A stretch of 64,000 nucleotides of DNA from assembly GCF_051401765.1 (NCBI RefSeq), contig NC_135073.1, forward strand, positions 8,990,001 to 9,054,000, given 5' to 3'. The number at the start of each line of letters is the position of its first letter. Position 1 is the stretch's first letter. Shown here piece after piece: positions 1 through 10,982 of this stretch. The notes below the pieces were generated by a model. That model saw nothing but the letters and a program-made list of their open reading frames with translations, was not told the origin of the DNA and did no database searches. Origin of the DNA: Calliopsis andreniformis. Taxonomy: Eukaryota; Arthropoda; Insecta; Hymenoptera; Andrenidae. The translations under genes and the position numbers were made by a program.

Positions 1-837
1 CCAAGCGTCTCGGTCAGTTGTCCGCGCCTCGTACCGCGTGATAACGTTCGCGTGGCTCGATAAGCGGGACTGTTCCCCACGCATCGTCGACTGGCAGCCG
101 TGCATCGATCCAGGATCAGGTCACAGTATCGTGGACCCAGGCGAATTTTGGCATCGTCGATGATCACTGAGGCATCGAACGTCTGCAAAGGGCGACGTCA
201 AGGTCTGGGGACTCGCCTTGTCGCTGGAAGTGAAACTGGGACTCGAGAGACTAGGATCGTTGACAGTGGTCCAGAGTGAAGAATTTTGAATTTTGAGGAT
301 TCGCAAATTGCAGGTGTTGAAGGCTTGAAGAAGGTGTTGGTTGTAGAATCGTTTGGACTTTGACGGTTGGAAAATACATTCTGGTGAACCAGGGAATATA
401 GAAGCCTTGTTGAAACCTGTCACTGGTCGGAAGTAGAGACGGAAGCGAAGGCTATAGCTGAACGCATGAATATAAGAAGAATCGTCAACTTTGGCAATCG
501 ATGGACAGCGATTAAGAGTCGCGAGTGTGCTTGACGCTTGCGATCGCGGATGTGCAAAAACGTCGGCGCTTGGCGTTGTGATGCGTTGGAAGCTCGCCAC
601 TTGACTGAAGGTAACCCCGTGAACGGCCAGGCGTCGCGGTGAGGGTGTCGGTGCAGTTGATACAGTGCTCCAAAACAGAGAAACACAGGTTTTTGTACAA
701 TTTGTGAACGACGGAATCAGTGCGAAAAATAGAGGGAAAAAATAAGTGGGAGAAAGAATCGACGTGTGAATCCGCATCGAACGTGATTTCTCGGGGATCT
801 CTCGTTTTGGATATCAGGATATGTGATCTCGGACAAG
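1..837 (+). other. HR3: 5' UTR / promoter-proximal region of the first HR3 exon
   Basis: This stretch precedes the ATG at 838 and contains no convincing long coding frame. It is rich in GTG and GAA words and carries stops in all plus-strand frames, as in a long 5' UTR. The transcription start cannot be fixed and may lie left of the window. A start-stop pair (ATGTGA, 821-826) sits 11 bases before the main ATG. Open frames on the opposite strand (for example 121-777) look like no protein I recognise and are treated as chance. Confidence 0.5.
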
Positions 838-856
838 ATGCCTAGCACCATAAGAG
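838..856 (+). CDS. HR3: HR3 alternative first coding exon, short isoform (MPSTIR)
   Basis: The ATG at 838 opens six codons (MPSTIR) and one extra base G, followed directly by a near-ideal splice donor, AGAG|GTGAGT, at 857. HR3 and vertebrate ROR receptors have a shared exon starting with the second and third bases of an Ala or Ser codon, then QIE, just before the first zinc finger. A G in phase 1 would give MPSTIR-A-QIE. Short N-termini of this kind are known in the family (ROR-beta starts MRAQIE). The phase and split-codon base match the exons at 16767 and 55844. What is seen is the ATG, frame and donor; assignment to HR3 is inference, because the receiving exon is outside the window. A cDNA read would settle it. 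The exon could instead belong to another upstream gene. Confidence 0.62.
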
Positions 857-1160
857 GTGAGTGGACGGATTTGCTCGCTTCCTGGTTTATTTTGCCTCCC
901 AGCGATTCGTTGCTGAATAACTGACACAGGAATCGAAGCGCTGGCGGTGCTCGTTGACTTCCTATTTGCGTCAGAAAGTTTAATCGGACGTTACTTGGCA
1001 CTCGAACGAATCTCCCTCGCTGGAAATCGATGGCCCGTCAATAAGCTTTGAGAAAGAATAGGAAACTAGCTATCGCTCCGCGAGGTTCATATCGATACGC
1101 TCGTCGTGCTGCTCGAGTAGCAAATGCATTTGCACGCAGGGTAAGAGTACGCGGTGTTGT

Positions 1161-1202
1161 GGCCACGATCGCAGGGTTACTCGAGGTCAGTAACACACTG
1201 AC
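1161..1202. repeat. 42-bp direct repeat, copy 1 (partner 1626-1667)
   Basis: Bases 1161-1202 recur at 1626-1667 with 37 of 42 identical by hand count and no gaps. Both copies contain CTCGAGGTCAGTAACA, which includes a nuclear-receptor half-site AGGTCA, and end in ACTGAC. Part of each copy is itself palindromic (GTCAGTAAC... ACTGAC). The two copies lie 465 bp apart, soon after the first exon. Confidence 0.7.
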
Positions 1203-1625
1203 GGTTAGACGCGAGTCCGATTCGTCTACCTGTTTCTTCGGTAAACTCGTTCGACTGGGATTAATTATCCGTTCGATTAGCATGTTTACAGACCGTTTGC
1301 TCATCTAAACAAACCGTTAAGTTTTATAAATAAATTACCTCATCTGCATGACTAAATCCTCGTTTATCATACGAGGATATCGTGACAGCAAGAAATGCGG
1401 TAGATTATACTGAACGATAAAAAACACTTGATCAGAAATTTTATTTCCCGTATAAGAAACCAGCACAGCACTTTCGAAATTGCATTGCTATTTCAGAGAT
1501 ACGATAGGTTCAGGAATGAGTTTATTTTAGAAAAAAAAAAAGTTTGCAGTTGCGAAGAACGCGAATAAAGTATTGACTGACGGGAGAGAAATATATTTGT
1601 GAAAGGTAACAATATGCGGAGCTAT

Positions 1626-1667
1626 GGTCGCGATAGCAGGGTCACTCGAGGTCAGTAACATACTGAC
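1626..1667. repeat. 42-bp direct repeat, copy 2 (partner 1161-1202)
   Basis: This is the second copy of the repeat described at 1161-1202, in the same orientation. Similarity fades on both sides, so the duplicated unit is short. The AGGTCA half-site is identical in the two copies. Confidence 0.7.
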
Positions 1668-2998
1668 AACCAACGTGGGTCAGTCAACGAGTGTCTTCTG
1701 GCTCCTAGAGCGCATCGCGTGCGTGTTCCTTTGCCACCGTCCATCCCTTCAGTTCAATTGGATCTGCGCCAAACGATCCTACCAATCGTTGTCTTCTCCG
1801 TCATTAATAATTTCGTAACAATGTCGATCTGAAGTGTAACTCGAAACGACTTTCAAACACTTCTAACTGTAACAAAAGGGAACCAAGGGAAATCGAAAGT
1901 TGGGAAACACCTATTCAAATCAGTGTCCTAGCGCGGTCTCCTTGATAAAGTTCCAACTAGGGACCAAGCGGGAAACACACCCGAAGGACGAAATAAAATT
2001 GAAAAATGAAATCTCTGAGATCGATCGAAGCACCATCTGCGTGAATTATTCACTGACCTTTGTGAATGCGCAACCGTGAGATCATCGACCCTCTCGATTG
2101 ACCAAAGCCACCGATTTTCATTTAAAGTCCAGAATCTCGGCTCTTCTATCCCGTAATCTAGTTAGAACAATAGAAACAAGAAAATAGAAACGATAGGATC
2201 CTGGGGTTGATAGAGGGTCGGGGAAAGAGAGGTAGAAAGAGAAAGAGGAAGCGCGGAGTGGAACGGGACAGGGGGGGGAAAAAGCAGGTAGGAAAGCGAG
2301 ATACTCTTCCTGTGACAGGTGGCAAAGACCTTGGTAAACCTAAGGGCGTCGCGATCGATTACCTAACCGGACGACCGAGTGGATTTTAGTTTCCGAGGCC
2401 GAACGGTTAGGACCTCGGGGGCCCCCGGCGCCCACCGTCGTTTTTCGAGCTAAACGTCGACGGGATTGCCACTTGGGACACGAACAAAAGCTAAGGTCGA
2501 TGAACCCGGCGTACACGTACGGCTTAACACGCGGGTCCGGTTCACGCACACCTAGGCCTTCTGTATGCTCGTACGTACACGCACTCGTCCGCTCTCACGG
2601 GCCACCAGGTACTTTGGTGGTACTCGCGATGCCACGGCCGGTCAAGTCCGGATTCCGGTGACTACAGTGCCTTTGCCCGCCGCAGCATTTACATAAGTAC
2701 GAACCTGACGAACTTGACGCGGGTGCCTCGATAAAGTTCTTCCTGCGAGCACTTTTCTTGGGGGTGTTCGAGCTTTTCATTTTGTGGTTACCTGGAAAAT
2801 GATCGAGTAATGGGGCGATACAGTGGCAGAACACTTGATAATAATAATGCTACAGCACTTGTTAACTTTTAAAGTAGCATACAATTAAAATAGTATATTT
2901 TAATATTAGGAAATCAAGAAATAGAATAATACAGAAATGCACAATACATATTTTGTGCCCAAAATGTGATGGATAAAGCTTGGTGTAATTAGTTGCTA

Positions 2999-3193
2999 TT
3001 AACCTTTAATCGTTCACGTCAGGTCCTAATGGTCCCTTACTCAATTTTTGAAATTTAATTCTTTAATTATTCTACAGTCTTCTGTGACTCCAGAAGTCCA
3101 TCTGTATTATTGAATAAGTCAGCATCCAGTAACTTACTCACAATGAAAACCGTACAGAGTTGATCTGGAACTACGTCAGTAGTTAAAGGTTAA
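2999..3193. mobile_element. piggyBac-like MITE flanked by TTAA
   Basis: A 187-bp segment is bounded by TTAA on both sides (2999-3002 and 3190-3193). The inner ends read CCTTTAAT at the left and, on the reverse complement, CCTTTAAC at the right, giving imperfect terminal inverted repeats of about 20 bp. TTAA target duplication with CCYTT ends is the hallmark of piggyBac-type elements. There is no transposase frame, so it is non-autonomous. A second element with similar ends is at 54564-54741. Confidence 0.6.
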
Positions 3194-4906
3194 ATCTACC
3201 TAGCTACTTATTGGAGCACATTGAAAAACAAGCTACATAATTGTCAGTAAATCGATTAATAGAAGTTTGCTCAGTTTTTTAATATCAGTTGATAGAACTT
3301 AGATAAGTGAATTCGAGTATTCTATCGAATTCCAACAAATGTTGTATCGAACAGGATATTGGATAGAATTTCGTTGCGTGTTATCCTCCGAGTGATATTG
3401 GCGATACAAAAATACGTGCACGTGTTGCTCCTTGGTATGCTCCTTCAGTCAGGCTTCTCAGAGGTTTATGCTTCACGTGGAATCTCTGTTACGTGGGATA
3501 CGGGTTTATGAATCCTCGTAAGATATTATGCAAGATACGTGAGCAAGACTCTCGTGGCTCTTGACTTTGGTACCATCAATGGTATTCACGTACGCTCTGT
3601 ACACATGTCGATAGGCAGGCGGTTACCTCGAACGTGAACGAACTCATTTACGTGGACGTGAGTTACATGGTCGCGTGGTAGTTCACGTGTAGGTAGGTCG
3701 CCCGGAATGTCGTAATCTGTATGCTGAATCTTATAAGAGTTTCGTCATGGTCACGCTGAGATTTCAGCTCGAATTTCCAATTGTGTAGATGGGGCGATAA
3801 TTGACAGTGATATGACCAGGAATCTTTGAACAGTGTAGGTCATTTTTCTGTCCGTATATGTTTCAGTCTCTTTCAAAGTTATCCGATGGTATACGTACAT
3901 ACAGTATCTTCTTGTTATGAGTTTGTAATTACTAATAATAAAATTGGAGTAGATACGTATTTTTGCCTCATAGAAAAGATGAATGCACATTGGAGAACAA
4001 TTCATATTATATACAAAAGAATTCTAAAGCTGGTAGCGAACAGTAGCGAACTTACAATGAGAAGATACTGTTTCTTCTATGGAGTGATTTCAACTTGGCA
4101 ACAGAAAGGTCCATAAAGATTTATTTTACCGTAGGAAATAGGAGGGGATCAGTAGGCAATGAACCAAGGTTGTATAAGTCGATGTTTGGCTCTACTCAAA
4201 TTACGTTCCGATGTACCGTTACAGGCCCATGATCGAAGCGACCGTTCGCGAATGTCTTTTCATCGAATTTTAACAGTCCCCACCTTCCCGCGATCACGCA
4301 TACAATAGTGCTACCGGCATCAGTGATGAAACAGTCCGAGTATTTTAAATAGGATCGAGTGGGGAATACGAAAGACCCGGTGCTCCCCAAAACTTGCTAA
4401 TGAAGGAGTTGTTAGTCATCCAGCGTACACTGATCTCTAACTTCTAACAAGCTCCCCTGGCAATCGTTCATACTTCGTTCAAAAGAACTAAAGAAGTCAT
4501 ATCCCAAGGTTTAATCTCGGTACATGATCACTTGGAACAAAGACTTGTGACTTCAGTCGATGAGGTATTCGCGATAAGAGACAACGATCTGAACTCTGTC
4601 GTGGCATGCTCGTTCTGCGGGTCGAAGGGAAACAGCGTGGACAACGGTAATTCGGTTTCGTGTCAGCGTAAAACGATCCACCAGTCGGGCAAAGAAGGGA
4701 AACCAGTGAGTCACGCAGATTCCGCTGTTCCGAAAGTTAGAGTTACGTGTGTGGTGGTCCTCGGCGGGTGTGGGTCCGCGTGTTGCATAGGGATTCACAC
4801 ACGTGACGCATCGGAACGACCGTTTTTAGCACGCATACACCCGTGTCGGTCATGAACGTGTGCGTCTACGCAGGTTAACGTCTCTTTCTCTCTTTCTCCT
4901 TGCTTG

Positions 4907-4943
4907 CCTACCTATCTACCTACCTACCTACCTACCTACCTAA
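4907..4943. repeat. (CTAC)n microsatellite
   Basis: About nine near-perfect units of the tetranucleotide CTAC, with one CTAT variant, preceded by a CT-rich run. The same motif forms a second array at 35931-35966. The plus-strand frame through it (4900-5253) owes its start to the repeat and is not called as a gene. Confidence 0.9.
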
Positions 4944-6285
4944 CTCGAAACCTGGCTTGCTCCTTCGTTCTCCAGTCATTGAACTCCAGGCTCGTTCAAC
5001 CCACCAGCTGTTTCTTACTACTCCTCCTCTGTCCCCTCTTTCTACTCCCTCTACAGATACTCCCCACCGTCCTTCCTGGACGTGGACCATACCTCTTCCG
5101 ACACCTCTAGGTCTTTGGACTCTTCTATGCTACTCTAGATGCCGGCTAGACCAAGTGAAGGCGCTAGGGTCTTTTCAAGGTTCGCCTTCAACATTGATTC
5201 GGTTAGACGGACAGAAGGTCGAGTTTAGGGTTCAACGATCTAGGCGTGCTTGATCGATAGTGGCCATGGGCTTTCTCGATCGAAGGATTTTTAGTGTAAC
5301 CTCGAAGCTGTTTTGAAAGTTGATCTAATGGATTTGAATTTCGTGTAGGAGAATAGGGAGTTGAGGTCTTGCACAAATTTTGATAAGCGGGAACTCCTTC
5401 CGAAGGAATGCTAACCCAGGTGTGACGCTCACTTTTTCATGAATGCTTGCTGTGTTGTAAATCTCGTCAAGCTGACTACTCCAAGAGTTTATCTGTGTTC
5501 ATCGATTTGAAGATTTTGAATTTAAACACTTTAATATTTTTAAATTTTCGAACTTATAAGCACTCTAATTTTCTAATATATTCAAATTTTATAAATTAAA
5601 ATGTTTAAATAATTAGGTAAATTTTCAAATACTTACATTTTTGGTATTTCAGAATTCAAACATTTTTTAATGTTTTAAGAAAATAGGGTGCACAGAGCAT
5701 TATTCGTTAGTATCCTGTAAGCTAATGGCCAAACGCCTCCAAAATGGACATTAACACATTCGGCTTGACGAATCCTACAAATTAGCAAGGGCTCATTCAC
5801 AAAAGTGAATGTTACTCTCCCGAAACATTCCGTCCAAGTATTATATTTATTTTACAATTATCATACTTATATCGCCATTCGCCTAATGAAAATAATCAAT
5901 TTTCTGTGAGCGAAGATCTATCGCAAGTTCAACGGTCTGAGCCTGCAATGTTCGTCCTGGAGGATCTAGATGGGTGTTTAGATCCCTAAGAAAGTTTTAA
6001 ATTAAAACTCCAACGATACGGGCGAATACAATTGTCAGTTTAATTATCTGGCTTACATAGCTGCCTCAAACGCGAAATAAATCTTTCGTTGCATCTACAC
6101 TCTGCAAATCCCCTTCGAGGCAGCATTTCCAGTGTCTCTAAATTATTTTAGCTCGAGGTACACCGAGAGCCTCCACCGTATGCATCTAATCTTGATCGTA
6201 GCTCACTTACGGAGGGTAGACACGTTCCAAGGTTTTCGTTAGACATTAATTCAGCTTCTCGAATCTCAAGGAGAGAAGGTCGAGG

Positions 6286-6298
6286 GGTTCAATGAACT
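6286..6298. promoter_or_regulatory. Consensus ecdysone response element (IR1)
   Basis: Bases 6286-6298 read GGTTCAATGAACT: two nuclear-receptor half-sites as an inverted repeat separated by one base. This matches every position of the EcR/USP consensus RGKTCANTGAMCY. By base-composition arithmetic such a match is expected about 0.06 times in a 64-kb window. HR3 is an established ecdysone-induced gene, so a site in its first intron fits the biology. Function here is inference. Confidence 0.6.
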
Positions 6299-8012
6299 GG
6301 ACTCTATGTACGGACGTTCCCTGCTTGATCGATCAAACCGTTCAAAGATTTAGTCGCCATCCTATGGTAAACATTTTCCACTGAAATCGTTTGCCAGGAA
6401 GTGAGGCAAATTTTCGAGAGGTGCAAATATGATTCGCAATCAGGATGTGAGGAAGGATGGAATCGAGGGTTCTCGGAAGACTGAAAATCTTGGCCAAAGA
6501 GGGCTTTGCACATTCGAATTCAGTCGGTTCGGTGTGCCAAGCATTGAAAAGTTCCAGCAGCTCCAAAAAGTTTCACGAAATTTGCATTGCCACTTTTATT
6601 CTTTCTAACTTTCTTTTCCAGTTTTCACTATGGTTTGTGTTTTAGTCCCTATGAAAAAATACTGGGTTCGAAATTGTAATTTGGACTCGTGTTTCGATCA
6701 TGTTTAGTGCACAGGTCGTCACGATAATATTCTCTAATCTAAAACCGATGCAACTTAATTGTACATTAACTAGGTAATGCGCGGTAATCGAGAACAAATC
6801 CGATTTCACCGGATCTGCTTACGCGTTAACATCCGCGACCCATCCAAGTATTTTAATCCTGATCAAAAGCATTCAATTATTTCTATCAAATACCTGCAAT
6901 CCTTGCTTTCATATAAAATTCACATGCTTTCAAAATAGCCAGTAAAGCCGGATATGAAATTGGCAATGTAATGAGTAAAATTTATTAACCTTTTAATTAA
7001 TAGAGCTCTGTACGAATTCCTATAAATATTCACATTCGATATTTCTTTCATATTTTATCACAACATAGATATATTGAAATACAGCTTCCGTTTCACATCT
7101 CTAGTTTTATGGACTATTTCAAACTCTAATCATTCCATATGTTCACATTTGTATTTTTTGTCAGTTCAAACGATTACTTGCTATGTTCGAGAGACTACTG
7201 TTTGTGGTTCGATTCAGTAATAGCTCTGAGCTATGTCCCGCCTTTAGCATTTTATATGTTAATTGATTCTTAACCACCACCGTCATACAAAAATAAAACA
7301 ATCATAGTCTAATAACAATAATATTCATTCCACTGTATATATATTTTAACCACAGTTTATAATATATTTAATCATTTAACATATTCTCCAACTGTTTTTC
7401 TCACCAGCTGTAGTAAAACTTAAATCAAAGATTAAAATACAACGAGAAGTCTCCGATTGTCTTTTTCAATGATTCAATTGGTAACGATGCTTCGAAGCGA
7501 TTCGCCCAGCGAGGTTTTCGATGGCCCACCAAAAGAGCGAGACGATCGCGAGCCAGCAAACGAGCGGATCGTCGTGTCGGCAGGTATTCGATAGCACCGC
7601 AAAGGTCATCGACCGCAGGTGCTACACGCTCGTTCGTTCGTTGGTACGTTCGCTCATTCGGTTTGTGCTCGTCTTCGCCGTGGCCGAAACTCACGGCACC
7701 GCTGCCTTCTCTATCTCACACTCGTAAAAAATTTACAGTCACGTCGGGTTCTCTACGCATGTCCACTTATCCCCTAGCCCTGGCGATAACGACGACCGTA
7801 ATTGGTTAGGAATTCAGCGTTTAACAGCTGGAATCTCCACTACGAAAGCAAGAGTACTTCTAGATTTTTCTGGAAGTGATAATTATCAGCTCCTTCACTA
7901 TCATACAACTGAGGAAAGATCGGTTCACAGGCTTTGATGTCTGTAATTGTTAATGGTGCTCCTATTTCTAGAGCAACGATGTCTATAAGAGTTCCGGGAA
8001 GTCAGAAATTAA

Positions 8013-8075
8013 ATGTTGGCCGATGACGAACTGATACGCCCGAGATTAGTCTTTGAGGTATCAGTAAGCCAACAT
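8013..8075. other. Imperfect hairpin
   Basis: ATGTTGGC (8013-8020) and CTGATAC (8031-8037) pair with GTATCAG (8058-8064) and GCCAACAT (8068-8075), giving two perfect stem blocks with an asymmetric internal loop (10 against 3 bases) and a 20-base terminal loop. The asymmetry argues against a normal microRNA precursor. I recognise no known microRNA in it. Confidence 0.4.
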
Positions 8076-10882
8076 CCTCTTTGTACTGTTACACAGGAAG
8101 AGTTTCATACACGGTTTTTCTAGATAAACTGTGACTAGCTCTTACGTGGTATATTCTACTTAAAGGGGCATTTTACTGCGGAAGCTTCTTGGTCAGTTCT
8201 AAGGAAGATCTCCTTTGGAAGGAGTAAACAGAATTTTCTAACTTCTATGGGATCAAATTTTGCTCCAATTTTTCACGATACCATTTCTCAGGCCTTACAT
8301 TTAAAAAAAAGGGAGCAAATTAGAGAATTGACCTTTTTCAATCATTCAAAAGTCGAAAAGTCCCCCCAAAGGTAATGTGGACCAGCAAAAGGCGAGCATC
8401 TAACAATTCAAAGACCGCCGAAAGCAGCGGGAAGTTTGGAGCGAGCGGCCGGTTCCCCGTAGCCGATTCACCTCGACAAAGCTCGAGCCCGCAGGACAAT
8501 GACCCTCGAGCAGCCACCACGTGGCGAGTGATGTCTCTTCTCCGTCAAACCACCTTACTTGCCTGATTTAAAGCAACCACCCGGCCGTGAACCTTTGAGC
8601 CTTCCTAGGGCCTCTTCACCTTCTCCGTTCCGTCCTTGATTCTCTTCCTGGTCCTGTCCTCGGTATTTGTATCTGCCTGCGCGAGTAGACGGTGTTAGGT
8701 TCGCTGGCACGCTCGATTTCCTCTAGCGATGCGCCAGAGCACGCAAGAATGGGAATCGTCGCCGTGTGGAATTACGGCGAGAAGGTGTGAAAAGGGAGGA
8801 CTGGGTTAAGAGAGTGTCAACCGGAGGGCGTCGGCCATTGGACTTTAAACTAGAGTCTTGTGTACAATTGGCGACGCGGGAAACGGGATTGCGCGGCTTA
8901 CGTGGCACGGAAAGGAATACCAAGGTCACGAGTGGGTTAAATGAGATTCGAATTGTTATGCCGATGACCTGGCTGTTGAACCATGAAAGATTTATTGATC
9001 TTAAGTTATGGTAGAACTGGTGTGTTTGAAGTCTCGTTAATTGGCTGCGTATGAAAAATTTTCTTAGCTGAAGTTTGTTATATGTATCTACGCGTAAACT
9101 GTTATTAAATACCTTCTCATAGAAATTATATATGAGTTATGGACATAATTTATATGTAGATATTAAATACTGAGATCTACAAGATTATTTAAGATTATTG
9201 ATGACAGTTATTTTAGAAACGTGTAACAGAAAGTTGAATGCACCATCTAATTTTTTTTATTTTTAGTCCATCAAATTTTCAACACATTGGTTTTATTTTA
9301 ACTTTATACTGACTAATCGCTTATAGTCTAACAGTAACTTATTTTAAGTTTACGTGTTTCGTATACGTTGCATTAGTCGGAAATAAATTCATTGAACTTG
9401 CTGATGATGCGTTATGTGAAACTTGTCATTCGTAAAGAATGAGATAGTAGCTTGGATATGGAATTGCACAATTTGGAAATTTAATGTAAAATATGAGGTA
9501 ACTCTTTCTCCAGAAAGATTAGCTTCCCTTTGAAATTCAGCGAAAGAGGAGCTCGAGAGCGATGTCTCCGTCTGCAGTTTTCACTTCCGTGTCGTCAACG
9601 AGCTAAACATTCCATTAGCACGTGTCATCGACACGAACATCCGACGTTCATTTATATCGCGGAGGTATCAAACTTTTAGATAAACGATCGATGCTCACGT
9701 GCATCCTTCTGTGTCTACTGTTCCATTGTCTCAGACTGTCACTGCACTTTCCATGTTTCGTATAATAAGCGTTTTTAGATTCGACGCGATACAGAGCTTA
9801 GTGACGCGATGTGTGATACATGGGCTCAGCAAACGAACAATACTGTACCTTATTGGAATCCAATTGACTTGTAGGTAGATATATCGCTGGACCTAATGGA
9901 GTCCTAAAGTACAGTGGATGGAAATTGAGTTACATCTTTCTTCTGCTGTTCATATTTCACATTTGGACTGGATTACACATTTCAGAAGTTCCTCTAAAGG
10001 ACTACTTATCCCATTGTCGGATCAGTTCATGACATACCAAGGATTCTTGAAATGATACATATGCTAGGCGTTCGATGATTTCACGTGAAGATAGGAAAAA
10101 AGGACTTTTCATAGAGAAGAGCATTCTTAAAAAATTCTGTGAAAGGAGTATGCGATAATAGGATCTCCTAAATCCAAAGAATTTGATTAACGGTTTCTTT
10201 CTAAGCTAAAAACCCTGGGAAAAATTCATTTCGGAGCGGCTTAATGCCCCATCTCCCCCGCTTCTCAATCGTTTTCTCTATCTTCACTGGCAAGGTCGAC
10301 GATCCTTGGGAGAAAAGATTATTAAGCACGGTCGCGTTACGTGGACCTTCGGTAAATGGCCGCGGTTCGTGCAGCAAGGTGCACTGACCGCAGATAGAAA
10401 CACGTGGACGCGGACCGTGTCGGTGACGGAGGTGGTTCCGTGTGGAGAAGGGAAGGAAAGGGAGGGAGGGAGGGAAGGCTGGAAGGGCTGATGATTTCAC
10501 GTGAAGCCTCAGCAATCATCGTACGTGACGAAATGGACGTCGTCTCTTACGAAATGGCCCGACGAAACCGGTGACGCATCATTTGTCAGTTTCGTCGAAA
10601 GAAACGGGACTTTTCCTCAACGAGATTCGCCAAGATTTCATTTTATTGTGCAATTAACACTTATGCTTATTCATGCCTTTGATAGAATATTTGACACTGT
10701 GAATGCCTTAGCTATGCACTTTTCGATGCGAAAAGAATCTTCAGCAAACTGAATATCATTGAAAATTGAAAAATTCAGCAGTTTTCGTTCATTAACTTAT
10801 TCAATATTATTCTATCTTTAATTTCTAATTATTATTCAAGGTCCAAGGACTAAATTAGTCTTAAAGCCGAAATAAACCGAGA

Positions 10883-10982
10883 TACAATCACTGGAAAGTG
10901 ACGACGGCAACAACATTCCTTTTTGTACCATTAGATAAAAGAAGAAAGTATGTTGTTGTTGTCACCTGTTTCCAGCGATGTA
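10883..10982. mobile_element. TA-flanked foldback, possible tiny MITE
   Basis: The two ends are inverted copies: CAATCACTGGAAA at the left and, reversed, CATCGCTGGAAAC at the right, each next to TA. Complementarity continues inward through GTGAC and AACAACAT words with balanced 3-base bulges. Total length is about 100 bp and there is no coding capacity. A small TA-target MITE or a structured RNA hairpin are both possible. Confidence 0.45.

Noticed and set aside
3751..4116. Short overlapping frames on both strands
   Set aside because: AT-rich, no conserved motif, no start or splice context; ordinary intron.
8920..8928. FTZ-F1-type site CCAAGGTCA
   Set aside because: It matches YCAAGGYCR, but about four such matches are expected by chance in this window on both strands.
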